A program made the translations under genes and the position numbers. This document shows, piece by piece, positions 1-8,393 of a DNA stretch of 64,000 bases. This stretch comes from Streptomyces xanthochromogenes (lineage in GTDB: Bacteria > Actinomycetota > Actinomycetes > Streptomycetales > Streptomycetaceae): the NCBI RefSeq assembly GCF_014650455.1, contig NZ_BMUZ01000015.1, forward strand, positions 70,257-134,256. The letters are read 5' to 3'. Each line of letters opens with the position of its first letter. Positions within the stretch are counted from its first letter, which is position 1. The notes under the pieces were generated by a model that was given only the letters and a program-made list of their open reading frames with translations, was not told the origin of the DNA and did no database searches.

Positions 1-146
1 CGCAGCCGAAGGCTCCGCTAACCGCTGTTACACGCCCGTCGACAAACCCGGACAACCCCGTCCTAAAGTACGGGCGTTCGAGTGCCGATCAGGGGGCCCG
101 TTCCCGGGCCCCCGATCGGGCCCGTTCCGGGGCCCCCGAATCGGCG
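1..146. other. Left-edge intergenic DNA with pepN terminator
   Basis: No gene is supported here. The right half carries the pepN transcription terminator, annotated separately, followed by a second G/C-rich inverted repeat (about 117-142). The first 80 bases are less G+C-rich and could hold a promoter for a gene beyond the left edge, but no convincing -35/-10 pair is visible. Confidence 0.5.
86..118 (-). terminator. Intrinsic terminator after pepN
   Basis: Inverted repeat with arms 86-100 and 105-118 and a four-base loop. The left arm has one bulged A at 91. It lies about 30 bases past the pepN stop codon. There is no U-tract, which is usual for Streptomyces terminators. Confidence 0.6.
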
Positions 147-2777
147 TCAGCGGGTGGCGGCCGTCGCGTCGCAGGCCTGGCCGCGCAGGGTGCGGGCCAG
201 GTCGTCGCGGGCTTCGAGCACCAGGCGGCGCAGGGCGGGAGCGGCGCCCTCGTGCGCGGCGAGCCACGCGTCCGTCGCGGCCAGCGTGGCCTCGTCGTTC
301 TGGAGACCGGGGAAAAGACCCCTGACGACGTCCATGCCGATCTGGATCGAACGCTCGGCCCACACCCGCTCGATCGCCGCGAAGTACTTCGCGGCGTACG
401 GGGCGGTCAGCTCGCGCTGCGACGGCTGGTTGAAGCCCGAAATCGTTGCCTCCACCAGGGCGTTGGACAGTGCGTCCGACTCCACGACCTGGGCCCAGGC
501 CTGTGCCTTGACCGCCTCGGACGGCCGCGCCGCCAGGCAGCGCACGTGATGGCGCTTGCCGGAGGCGGTGTCGTCGCGGGTCAGCTCCGCGTCGATGACG
601 CTCTCGTCGACGACGCCGTGCGAGGCCAGCGGTTCGAGCAGCGCCCAGCGCAGCTCCTGGTCCACGTCGAGGCCGTCGATCTTCGCGGTGCCCGCGAGCA
701 GCCCCCGCAGGAGCTGGAAGTCCGCGTCGGTGGCGGCCGTCGCCGCGAAGAAGCGGGCCCAGGTCAGCTGGTGCTGGCTGCCCGGCTCGGCGAGCCGCAG
801 CTCGCCCAGGGCGCCCTCGGCGAGCAGCCGGCCGCCCTCCTCGCGCCAGGCGGGAGCCGCGTAGTGCGTGACCGCCGACTGCGTCCAGGCGTGCAGCATC
901 TGGAGCACACCGATGTCGGACTCGCGTCCGGCGTGGGCGAGGACGAGCGCGACGAAGTCGCGGGCGGGCATCAGCGCGTCCCGCGTCAGGTTCCACAGCG
1001 CCGACCAGCACAGGGCGCGCGCCAGCGGATCGCTGATGTCCCCGAGGTGGGCACGCAGGGTGGCCAGCGAGCCCTCGTCGAAGCGGATCTTGCAGTACGT
1101 CAGGTCGTCGTCGTTGACCAGGATCAGGTCGGGCCGCTCGGCCCCGGCGAGCTCGGTGACGACGGTCCGCGGACCCTCGACGTCGGCCTCGGCGCGGGCA
1201 TAGCGCACCAGGGCGCCCGCCTCGCGGCGGTACAGGCCCACCGCGACCCGGTGCGGACGCAGCTCGGGGTGGGAGGCCGCCGCCTCCTGGAGCACGGCGA
1301 GCTCGGTGATGCGGTCTCCGGCGTCGTAAGTGGCAACCGGCGTGAGGGAGTTGACGCCTGCCGTCTGCAACCAGGAGCGCGACCAGGTCGCCATGTCGCG
1401 GCCGGACACCTCTTCGAGGACCGCCAGCAGGTCACCGAGGCGGGTGTTGCCGTAGGCGTGCCGCTTGAAGTAGCGCCGGGCGCCTTCGAGGAAGGCGTCC
1501 CGGCCGACGTAGGCGACGAGCTGCTTGAGCACCGAGGCGCCCTTGGCGTACGTGATCCCGTCGAAGTTGAGCTTGGCGTCCTCCAGGTCACGGATGTCGG
1601 CCGTGATCGGGTGGGTGGAGGGCAGCTGGTCGGCCCGGTAGGCCCACGACTTGCGGCTGTTGGCGAAGGTCACCCAGCTGTTGGTGAAGCGGGTCGCCTC
1701 GGCCTGCGAGAACGAGCCCATGAAGTCGGCGAAGGACTCCTTCAGCCACAGGTCGTCCCACCACACCATGGTGACCAGGTCGCCGAACCACATGTGGGCC
1801 ATCTCGTGCAGGATGACGTTGGCCCGGCGCTCGTAGGAGGCCTGGGTCACCTTGCCGCGGTAGATGTACTCCTCGCGGAAGGTCACCAGGCCCGGGTTCT
1901 CCATCGCGCCCAGGTTGTACTCCGGCACGAACGCCTGGTCGTACTTCCCGAACGGGTAGGGGAAGTCGAAGTTGTCGTGGAAGAAGTCCAGGCCCTGCTT
2001 GGTGACCAGGAAGACGTCGTCCGCGTCGAAGTGCTTGGCGAGCCCCTTGCGGCACATCGCGCCGAGCGGGATCTCCAGCGTGCGGCCGTCGTCGAAGGTG
2101 CGCGTGTAGGAGTCGGTCACGTAGTGGTACGGGCCCGCGACCACGCAGGTGATGTACGTCGAGATCGGCTCGGTGGCGGCGAACCGCCACACGTCGCCCG
2201 CCCGTCGCCCGCCACCACCCTTGTTCGGAAGCGCTTCGCGCGCCCCTTCTTGTACCTGGCCGCCCGAGCCGTTGGACCACACCGTCCAGCCCTCGGGGGC
2301 CTGCGCCTCGAAGGTGAAGCGGGCCTTGAGGTCGGGCTGCTCGAAGTTGGCGAACACCCGGCGCGAGTCGGCCGGCTCGTACTGCGTGTAGAGGTAGACC
2401 TCGCCGTCCTCCGGGTCGACGAAGCGGTGCATGCCCTCGCCGGTCCTGCTGTACGCGCACTGCGCGTCGACGACGAGGACGTTGTCGGCCGCCAGGTCGT
2501 CCAGGGCGATCCGGCTGCCGTCGAAGACCCGGGCCACGTCCAGCGCGCGGCCGTTCAGGGTCACCGAGGTCACCGACGGGGCGATGAGATCGGCGAACGT
2601 CGAGGCGCCGGGGCGGGCCGAGCGGAAACGGATCGTGGTCAGGGACCGGAACGTGCGGGGCCCGGCCGGTGCCTCACCGACCGCGGACCGCAGGTCGAGA
2701 GAGACGTCGTAGCCCTCGACGGACAGCAGCTCGGCCCGCTCGCGGGCCTCGTCGCGGGACAGATTCTCACCGGGCAC
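147..2777 (-). CDS. pepN: Aminopeptidase N (M1 zinc metallopeptidase)
   Basis: Cytoplasmic M1-family aminopeptidase of about 876 residues that removes N-terminal amino acids from peptides, finishing peptide breakdown downstream of proteases such as Clp. The zinc site is intact: HEMAH (His324, His328) with the third ligand Glu347, giving the HEXXH-X18-E pattern, preceded by the GAMENPG exopeptidase motif. The C-terminal third matches the ERAP1-like helical domain of the family. The GTG at 2777 was chosen because it gives the typical actinobacterial start (VPGENLSRDEARERAE) and has AAGGAG about six bases upstream; the open frame continues to 2945 without a better signal. It is divergent from the thioredoxin-fold gene at 2963. 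Confidence 0.95.
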   Translation of the reverse strand: MPGENLSRDEARERAELLSVEGYDVSLDLRSAVGEAPAGPRTFRSLTTIRFRSARPGASTFADLIAPSVTSVTLNGRALDVARVFDGSRIALDDLAADNVLVVDAQCAYSRTGEGMHRFVDPEDGEVYLYTQYEPADSRRVFANFEQPDLKARFTFEAQAPEGWTVWSNGSGGQVQEGAREALPNKGGGGRRAGDVWRFAATEPISTYITCVVAGPYHYVTDSYTRTFDDGRTLEIPLGAMCRKGLAKHFDADDVFLVTKQGLDFFHDNFDFPYPFGKYDQAFVPEYNLGAMENPGLVTFREEYIYRGKVTQASYERRANVILHEMAHMWFGDLVTMVWWDDLWLKESFADFMGSFSQAEATRFTNSWVTFANSRKSWAYRADQLPSTHPITADIRDLEDAKLNFDGITYAKGASVLKQLVAYVGRDAFLEGARRYFKRHAYGNTRLGDLLAVLEEVSGRDMATWSRSWLQTAGVNSLTPVATYDAGDRITELAVLQEAAASHPELRPHRVAVGLYRREAGALVRYARAEADVEGPRTVVTELAGAERPDLILVNDDDLTYCKIRFDEGSLATLRAHLGDISDPLARALCWSALWNLTRDALMPARDFVALVLAHAGRESDIGVLQMLHAWTQSAVTHYAAPAWREEGGRLLAEGALGELRLAEPGSQHQLTWARFFAATAATDADFQLLRGLLAGTAKIDGLDVDQELRWALLEPLASHGVVDESVIDAELTRDDTASGKRHHVRCLAARPSEAVKAQAWAQVVESDALSNALVEATISGFNQPSQRELTAPYAAKYFAAIERVWAERSIQIGMDVVRGLFPGLQNDEATLAATDAWLAAHEGAAPALRRLVLEARDDLARTLRGQACDATAATR

Positions 2778-2962
2778 GGGCACTCCTTCGTGTCTCGTTC
2801 GAACGGACTCGATCCTCCCATGGCGCCGGAGCGTGGGCCGAGCGGGAAGCCGGCCGACTACTTCCGGCGTGTGCGGAATGCTTTGGGCCGCCTCCGGTGT
2901 TCGCCGGTAAAGACGCTTGTTTTCCGACGTTGTCCGCTGTCGCACGTGCCCCGAGGAGAGTC
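2778..2962. promoter_or_regulatory. Divergent promoter region pepN / thioredoxin-fold gene
   Basis: A 185-bp gap between two divergent starts must hold promoters for both directions. The part from 2875 to 2940 is locally A/T-richer. I see no clear consensus hexamer pair or operator palindrome. Confidence 0.35.
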
Positions 2963-3613
2963 ATGTCCGAGTCCGCCAAGACCCCCGTCGACTTCTGGTT
3001 CGACCCCCTGTGCCCCTGGGCCTGGATGACCTCGCGCTGGATGCTGGAGGTCGAGAAGGTCCGTGACGTCGAGGTGCGCTGGCACGTGATGAGCCTCGCG
3101 GTGCTCAACGAGGACCGCCTGGACGAGCTGCCCGCGGAGTACGCCGAGAACATGCGGCCCGGCGGCAAGGCCTGGGGCCCGGTCCGCGTGGTGGTCGCGG
3201 CCCGCGAGCTGCACGGCGACGAGGTCGTCGGCAAGCTGTACACCGCGCTCGGCACCCGCATCCACAACGAGGGCCTCGGCACGACTCCCGAGGCCGTCGC
3301 CGCGGCCCTCAAGGACGTGGGCCTGCCCGCCGACCTCATCGACTACGCGGACAAGGACACCTACGACGTCCAGCTGCGCGCCTCCCACCAGGAGGGCATC
3401 GAGAAGGTCGGCCAGGACGTCGGCACCCCCGTCATCGCGGTGCCGGGCGCCGACGGTGAGCAGATCGCCTTCTTCGGCCCCGTCGTCACCCCCGCCCCCC
3501 AGGGCGAGGCCGCGGCCAAGCTGTGGGACGGCACCCTGCTGGTCGCCGCCACCCCCGGCTTCTACGAGCTCAAGCGCAGCCGCACCAAGGGCCCCGACTT
3601 CAGCAACCTCTGA
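2963..3613 (+). CDS. FrnE-like DsbA-family protein, Rv2466c-type (mycothiol-linked)
   Basis: A 216-residue thioredoxin-fold protein with the DsbA helical insertion. It closely resembles the actinobacterial family of mycobacterial Rv2466c, described as a mycothiol-dependent reductase. Family marks include FWFDPLCPW near the N-terminus, the cis-proline segment VGTPVIAV, FFGPVVTPAPQGE and a C-terminal FYELKRSRT. The active site is Cys17-Pro-Trp-Ala20: the second cysteine of the CPWC motif known from Rv2466c is alanine here, so a monothiol mechanism using mycothiol is inferred. The ATG at 2963 is preceded by GAGGAG. It lies near sodF, which fits an oxidative-stress neighbourhood, but it is not in the sodF operon. 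Confidence 0.85.
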   Translation: MSESAKTPVDFWFDPLCPWAWMTSRWMLEVEKVRDVEVRWHVMSLAVLNEDRLDELPAEYAENMRPGGKAWGPVRVVVAARELHGDEVVGKLYTALGTRIHNEGLGTTPEAVAAALKDVGLPADLIDYADKDTYDVQLRASHQEGIEKVGQDVGTPVIAVPGADGEQIAFFGPVVTPAPQGEAAAKLWDGTLLVAATPGFYELKRSRTKGPDFSNL

Positions 3614-3664
3614 CCGGCACCGGGCGCCCGCCACGTCTTGGGCGGGCGCCCTCCGCACAGGTTC

Positions 3665-4198
3665 TCAGGCGTGCAGGGCCGCCGTGCGCGGCAGCCTGCG
3701 GGCCACCTCGTCGGCGTCGTCGAAGTCGAAGTCCCACTCCGGGTCCAGGAGCGGGTAGTCGATGGTGAAGCAGTCCCCGGGCAGCTCCTGGCCCGTCGCC
3801 TTGAGATGGGCGTCCCAGGCGATCGCGAGGACCGGCTCGCACTCCAGCTCCTCCCAGGTGACGGCCGCCTCCCGCACCGCGGCGAGCCCGGCCAGGCTGT
3901 CGGGATCGGACACGGCGGCCTCGTACGCCTCGCGCCCCTGGGCTATGAGCCAGCCCCTGAAGTAGTCGAACCCGTCGTCCGAGCAGCCCCCGTTGATCGT
4001 GTACGCCGCCGCCCACAGCGGGGCCGTGTACGACCGTGACATCAGGTCCCACAGGACCTGCTGGGCGGCCCTGATCTCGCCGGCCGGGCGCTCCGCGAGC
4101 AGCGACGAGGCCCGCGCGGCGACCGCCTCGGCGTCCCCGCCGTGCGGCACCTGGGCGCGGGCGTCGTCGATCAACTGCCAGAGCTCTGCTGTGTCCAT
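3665..4198 (-). CDS. DUF4240 domain protein
   Basis: A 177-residue soluble acidic protein with the DUF4240 pattern: WQLIDDAR at residues 6-13, then QQVLWDLMSRSY, AAYTINGGCSDDGFDYFRGWLIAQG and a downstream YEAAVSDPDSLAGL. The family has no established reaction in my knowledge. The ATG at 4198 begins the conserved domain (MDTAELWQL); there is no ribosome binding site, and CATGCT ends six bases before the ATG, so a leaderless transcript is possible. It reads toward the FrnE-like gene, ending 52 bases from that gene's stop. Confidence 0.8.
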   Translation of the reverse strand: MDTAELWQLIDDARAQVPHGGDAEAVAARASSLLAERPAGEIRAAQQVLWDLMSRSYTAPLWAAAYTINGGCSDDGFDYFRGWLIAQGREAYEAAVSDPDSLAGLAAVREAAVTWEELECEPVLAIAWDAHLKATGQELPGDCFTIDYPLLDPEWDFDFDDADEVARRLPRTAALHA

Positions 4199-4258
4199 GT
4201 ACCGAGCATGGCACCCGGCACTGACAACGCCCGCTGCCGTCGGTCCGGTTGAACGCGA

Positions 4259-4293
4259 CCGGCCCCCGCGAGTCATGTCCTCGCGGGGGCCGG
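4259..4293 (-). terminator. Intrinsic terminator after sodF
   Basis: Perfect 13-bp inverted repeat, arms 4259-4271 and 4281-4293, loop nine bases. It lies about 100 bases past the sodF stop and before the DUF4240 start on the same strand, so it would separate the two transcripts. Confidence 0.6.
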
Positions 4294-4392
4294 CCGGTCA
4301 TTCCGCCTGCGGGTGAAGGTTGAGAAGACGATCACGAGCAGGACGACTTGAGCCCCAACTGGGCCCGCTGCTGCGGCAGTTGTGCTCCTGGG

Positions 4393-5034
4393 CTACGGGG
4401 CCAGGAGGAGGTTGTTCCCCGCCTGCTTGGCCGCGGCGTAACGCTTCGCCACGTCCTGCCAGTTGACGACCCGCCACATCGCCTCGATGAAGTCGACCTT
4501 CTGGTTCCGGTACTGGAGGTAGAAGGCGTGCTCCCAGGCGTCGAAGACCAGGATCGGGGTCGAGCCCTGGCCCACGTTGCCCTGGTGGTCGTAGATCTGC
4601 TCCACCACGAGGCGGCCGCTGATCGGCTCGTAGGCGAGGACGCCCCAGCCCGAACCCTGCGTCGTCGCCGAGGCCTTGGTCAGCTGGGCCTTGAACTTGG
4701 CGAACGAGCCGAAGGACTCGGCGATGGCGTCGGCCAGCTCGCCGGTGCCGTCCTTCTCCAACGGCTCACCGCCGCCGTCGCCGGTCATGTTGTGCCAGTA
4801 GATCGAGTGCAGGATGTGGCCGGAGAGGTGGAACGCGAGGTTCTTCTCCAGGCCGTTGATCGACCCCCAGGAGTCCTTGTCGCGCGCCTCCGCGAGCTGC
4901 TCCAGGGTGTCGTTCGCGCCCTTCACGTACGCCGCGTGGTGCTTGTCGTGGTGCAGCTCGATGATCTCCGGGCTGATGACGGGTTCGAGCGCCGCGTAGT
5001 CGTACGGAAGTTCAGGAAGCGTGTAAATGGCCAT
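4393..5034 (-). CDS. sodF: Superoxide dismutase, Fe-type
   Basis: A 213-residue cytoplasmic Fe/Mn superoxide dismutase that converts superoxide to hydrogen peroxide and oxygen. It has the complete two-domain pattern: N-terminal helical hairpin with ELHHDKHHAAYV, the second ligand region HLSGHILHSIYWHNM, and the C-terminal DAWEHAFYLQYRNQK signature with the Asp and His metal ligands. Closest in pattern to streptomycete SodF. The ATG at 5034 begins the conserved MAIYTLPELPYDY and has GGAGGG seven bases upstream. In S. coelicolor sodF is repressed by the nickel regulator Nur when nickel is available; palindromes that could serve this lie just upstream. The nickel enzyme SodN is not in the window. 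Confidence 0.95.
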   Translation of the reverse strand: MAIYTLPELPYDYAALEPVISPEIIELHHDKHHAAYVKGANDTLEQLAEARDKDSWGSINGLEKNLAFHLSGHILHSIYWHNMTGDGGGEPLEKDGTGELADAIAESFGSFAKFKAQLTKASATTQGSGWGVLAYEPISGRLVVEQIYDHQGNVGQGSTPILVFDAWEHAFYLQYRNQKVDFIEAMWRVVNWQDVAKRYAAAKQAGNNLLLAP

Positions 5035-5057
5035 GTCCGAGCCCTCCGACTGCTCAC

Positions 5058-5092
5058 TGCAAATGCTTATTGCAACTGATGTGCAAGTGCAC
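5058..5092 (-). promoter_or_regulatory. Candidate Nur operator of sodF
   Basis: Upstream of sodF there are two adjacent palindromes: TGCAAATGCTTATTGCA (5058-5074) and GTGCAAGTGCAC (5081-5092). TTGCAA-type half sites in inverted orientation are what is known for streptomycete Nur boxes, and sodF is an established Nur target. The spacing here, seven bases between TGCAA and TTGCA, is not identical to the published consensus as I remember it, so the assignment is inferred. Confidence 0.55.
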
Positions 5093-5205
5093 GCTACCAG
5101 CAGCAATAGGGCTTCGCAGCTAAGGGTGACCTCAGCAAAAAGTCCTGCGTCCCTGGGCGTAGGGCCCGGGGACGCAGGACAGTTGAGTGGAGGAGGAGGG
5201 CGCCG

Positions 5206-6615
5206 TCAGGCGTCGACGGGGGTGCTCGTCGAGGTTCGCTGGCGGATGTAGCCGATGAGCGCGAGCAGCAGCGTGAGGCCGCCCGTGTAGTAGAGCTGGA
5301 CCCGGGTGCCGTCCTCGCGGGCCATCAGGACGAAGACCGTCGCCATGCCGGCCAGGGCGATCCAGGTGAGCCACGGGTACAGCCACATCTTCACGACGAG
5401 CTTCTCCGGGGCCTCGCGCTCGATGCGGCGGCGCAGCAGCAACTGCGAGGCGGCGATGAAGAACCAGACGACCAGGATGATCGCGCCGATGGTGTTCAGG
5501 AGCCACTGGAAGATGTCGTCCGGACGCCAGTAGCTCAGCAGCACGCACACGAAGCCGAAGGCCGAGGACGTGAGCACCGCGACCCGCGGCACCCCGCCGG
5601 AGATCCGGCCGAGCATCTTGGGGCCCTGGCCGCGCGAGACCAGCGAGCCGGCCATGCGGGACGCACCGTAGATGTTCGCGTTCATCGCGGAGAGCAGCGC
5701 CACGAGAATGACCACGTTCATGATCTGGCTCGCCCCGGGGATGCCGAGGTGGTCCAGGGTCGCCACGTAGGGGCCCTTGGTGGCGATGTCCTTGGTGGTC
5801 CACGGCAGCAGCGTCACGACGACCGCCATCGAGCCCACGTAGAAGATCGCGATCCGCCACATCGCGGTGCGGACGGCCTTCGCCACGCCCTGGACGGGGT
5901 GTTCGGACTCGGCCGCCGCGATGGTGACCGTCTCCAGGCCGCCGTACGCGAAGACGGAGGCGAGCAGTCCGACGATGAGGCCCTCGCTGCCGTTGGGCAT
6001 GAAGCCGCCCTGGCCGGTGAGGTTGGTCAGGCCCGGGGCGTCGGTGTCGGGCAGCACGCCGATGATCGCCAGTACGCCGATGACCAGGAAGGCCGTGATC
6101 GCGCCGATCTTCAGCGCGGCGAACCAGAACTCGAACTCGCCGAAGTTCTTCACGGCCGCCAGGTTGGTGCCGCAGAACAGCAGCATGAACACGGCGACCA
6201 GGGCCCACTCCGGGACCCCCGGCAGCCAGCCGTGCACGATGCCCGCCGCGCCGATGCCCTCCAGGCCCACGGCCACGCACAGCAGGAACCAGAAGGCCCA
6301 GCCCGCGGTGAATCCGGCCCAGGGCCCGATCGCCCGCTCGGCGTGCACCGAGAAGGAGCCGGACGCGGGGTTGGCCGCCGACATCTCGCCCAGCATGCGC
6401 ATGACGAGCATGACCAGGGCGCCCGATATCGCATAGGCGAGGATGATCGAAGGGCCGGCCGCGGCGATCGCGGTGCCGGAGCCGACGAAGAGCCCGGCGC
6501 CGATGACGCCGCCGAGGGCGATCATCGACAGATGGCGCTGCTTGAGGCCGTGCGTCAGCGGCGAGTCGGTCTTCGGCCGGCTGTCGTCCGGCGCGGGCGC
6601 GGTTGTCCGAGACAT
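5206..6615 (-). CDS. APC-family amino acid permease (paralogue 1)
   Basis: About 469 residues and 12 predicted membrane helices. It is a proton-coupled amino acid importer of the amino acid-polyamine-organocation superfamily, AAT branch (GabP/CycA/AnsP type). The signature is HGLKQRHLSMIALGGVIGAGLFVGSG in helix 1, followed by EMSAANPASGSFSVHAERAIGPWAGF. Substrate cannot be decided from sequence; GABA, asparagine or an aromatic amino acid are typical for the branch. The ATG at 6615 was chosen because AGGG lies seven bases upstream; an ATG at 6621 is two codons earlier. It is very similar to the permeases at 6767 and 9953. Confidence 0.85.
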   Translation of the reverse strand: MSRTTAPAPDDSRPKTDSPLTHGLKQRHLSMIALGGVIGAGLFVGSGTAIAAAGPSIILAYAISGALVMLVMRMLGEMSAANPASGSFSVHAERAIGPWAGFTAGWAFWFLLCVAVGLEGIGAAGIVHGWLPGVPEWALVAVFMLLFCGTNLAAVKNFGEFEFWFAALKIGAITAFLVIGVLAIIGVLPDTDAPGLTNLTGQGGFMPNGSEGLIVGLLASVFAYGGLETVTIAAAESEHPVQGVAKAVRTAMWRIAIFYVGSMAVVVTLLPWTTKDIATKGPYVATLDHLGIPGASQIMNVVILVALLSAMNANIYGASRMAGSLVSRGQGPKMLGRISGGVPRVAVLTSSAFGFVCVLLSYWRPDDIFQWLLNTIGAIILVVWFFIAASQLLLRRRIEREAPEKLVVKMWLYPWLTWIALAGMATVFVLMAREDGTRVQLYYTGGLTLLLALIGYIRQRTSTSTPVDA

Positions 6616-6766
6616 GGGCATGCCCTGTTCAGTAGCTGATCCACCGGGTCGGCGGCGCGGAGCCCACAGTCTTAGGGCGGCCCCGCTCAGAGGGAACACC
6701 CGACCGCTATGCGGACACTCGACTCACACAGCGTGAAGGAACACGTGCGTTTTGTTTACGTGAATT

Positions 6767-8134
6767 TCACACGCGCCGCGTACGCCACTCCCGTACCCCT
6801 GCCACCAGGAGCACCACCGCCGTCGCCCCCGCCGACCACAGCACCTGCGGCCGGGCCGTGGCGTCGAACAGCATCAGGACGAGGACCGCGGCCATCGCGG
6901 CGAGCGCGACCCACGTGAGGAAGGGGAAGGCCCACATCTTCAAGGTCAGGGTCTCGGGTGCTTCGCGCTCGATGCGGCGGCGCAGCCGCAGCTGCGACAG
7001 GGCGATCAGCGCCCATACGAAGAGGAGCACCGCGCCGACCGCGTTGAGCATGTAGAGGAACACGGAGTCCGGCCACTTCAGGTTGAGCAGCACGGAGACG
7101 AACCCGAAGGCCACCGAGGCGAGCACCGCCCGGCGCGGCACCCCGCCGCCCGAGACCGTCAGGAGGCCCTTCGGCGCCTCGCCGCGTTCGGCGAGCGAGA
7201 AGATCATGCGCGAGGAGCCGTACAGGTTGGCGTTCAGGGCGGACAGCAGCGCCACGAACACCACGATGTTCATGATCTGTCCGGCCCCCGGGATGCCGAT
7301 CGAGTCGAGGACCGCGACGTAGGGGCTCTGGCCCGGCTTCATCGACGTCCACGGCAGCAGCGTCACGATGACCAGCATCGAGCCCACGTAGAAGAAGAGG
7401 ATGCGCCACACCGCGCTGCGCACCGCGCGCCCCACCGCGCGCACCGGGTCGTCGGACTCGGCGGCGGCGATCGTGACGACCTCCAGGCCGCCGAACGCGA
7501 AGATCACCGCGAGCACCCCGGAGACCACCCCGCTCCACCCGGCGGGCAGGAAACCGCCCTGGCCGGTCAGGTTGGCGAGGCCGACCGCCGAGGTGTCGGG
7601 CAGCACGCCGAAGACCGCGAGCAGCCCGAGCACCAGGAACGCCACGATCGCGAAGATCTTCAGGGCCGCGAACCAGAACTCGAACTCGCCGAAGTTCTTG
7701 ACCGCGGCCAGGTTGGCGCCGGTGAACACCACCATGAAGATGAGCACCCAGGCCCACTGCGGCACCCCCGGCGCCCAGCCGTTCGCGATCTTCGCCGCGC
7801 CGGTCGCCTCCACGGCGAGCACCACGACGAGCAGGAACCAGTACAGCCAGCCCACGCTGAACCCGGCCCAGCGGCCGAGCGCCCGCTCCGCGTGCACGGA
7901 GAACGAGCCCGACGCGGGCATCGCCGCCGACATCTCGCCGAGCATCCGCATCACCAGCATCGCGATGGCGCCCGCGATCAGATACGAGACGACGATGCCG
8001 GGACCCGCCACTGCGATGCCTGCGCCCGACCCCACGAAGAGTCCCGCGCCGATCACCCCGCCGAGACCGAGCATGGTCAGATGGCGCTGCTTGAGGCCGT
8101 GCGAGAGGGGTTCGGCGGGCGGAGACTCGTGCAT
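6767..8134 (-). CDS. APC-family amino acid permease (paralogue 2)
   Basis: A 455-residue, 12-helix amino acid:proton symporter with the same signature as its neighbour (HGLKQRHLTMLGLGGVIGAGLFVGSG near residues 12-37; EMSAAMPASGSFSVHAERALG). The two proteins align through the whole length, including VKNFGEFEFWFAALKI. The gap of 151 bases to the next permease start, with recognisable upstream sequence there, suggests separate promoters rather than one operon. The ribosome binding site before the ATG at 8134 is weak. Substrate unknown. Confidence 0.85.
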   Translation of the reverse strand: MHESPPAEPLSHGLKQRHLTMLGLGGVIGAGLFVGSGAGIAVAGPGIVVSYLIAGAIAMLVMRMLGEMSAAMPASGSFSVHAERALGRWAGFSVGWLYWFLLVVVLAVEATGAAKIANGWAPGVPQWAWVLIFMVVFTGANLAAVKNFGEFEFWFAALKIFAIVAFLVLGLLAVFGVLPDTSAVGLANLTGQGGFLPAGWSGVVSGVLAVIFAFGGLEVVTIAAAESDDPVRAVGRAVRSAVWRILFFYVGSMLVIVTLLPWTSMKPGQSPYVAVLDSIGIPGAGQIMNIVVFVALLSALNANLYGSSRMIFSLAERGEAPKGLLTVSGGGVPRRAVLASVAFGFVSVLLNLKWPDSVFLYMLNAVGAVLLFVWALIALSQLRLRRRIEREAPETLTLKMWAFPFLTWVALAAMAAVLVLMLFDATARPQVLWSAGATAVVLLVAGVREWRTRRV

Positions 8135-8338
8135 GGCGCTCGTAACTTTCGGTTTATGGGGAACCTACAGTCTCGCCGAGCCACGACCCCGGGCGCAAAA
8201 GGGATACCCGGGACGATCGACGTAGTGACGAGGGTCACCCCGGGCGAGGCATGAATCCCGTCCTTTGTCCGGACCCCACCAAGGCTTCAACACCCGCTTT
8301 GTGGGCGGCTGCTGGTGATCCAGCGAGATTCAGTGGGC

Positions 8339-8344
8339 TAACGT
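8339..8344 (+). promoter_or_regulatory. Candidate -10 box of bioY
   Basis: TAACGT matches the TANNNT pattern and would give a leader of about 45 bases. A -35 element is not clear; TGATCC lies 17 bases upstream. No BirA- or BioQ-type palindrome is evident. Confidence 0.35.
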
Positions 8345-8393
8345 CACCGTGTCCCCAGCACGTCCCGCTGCCCCAACACCTGCCGGAGTTCCG

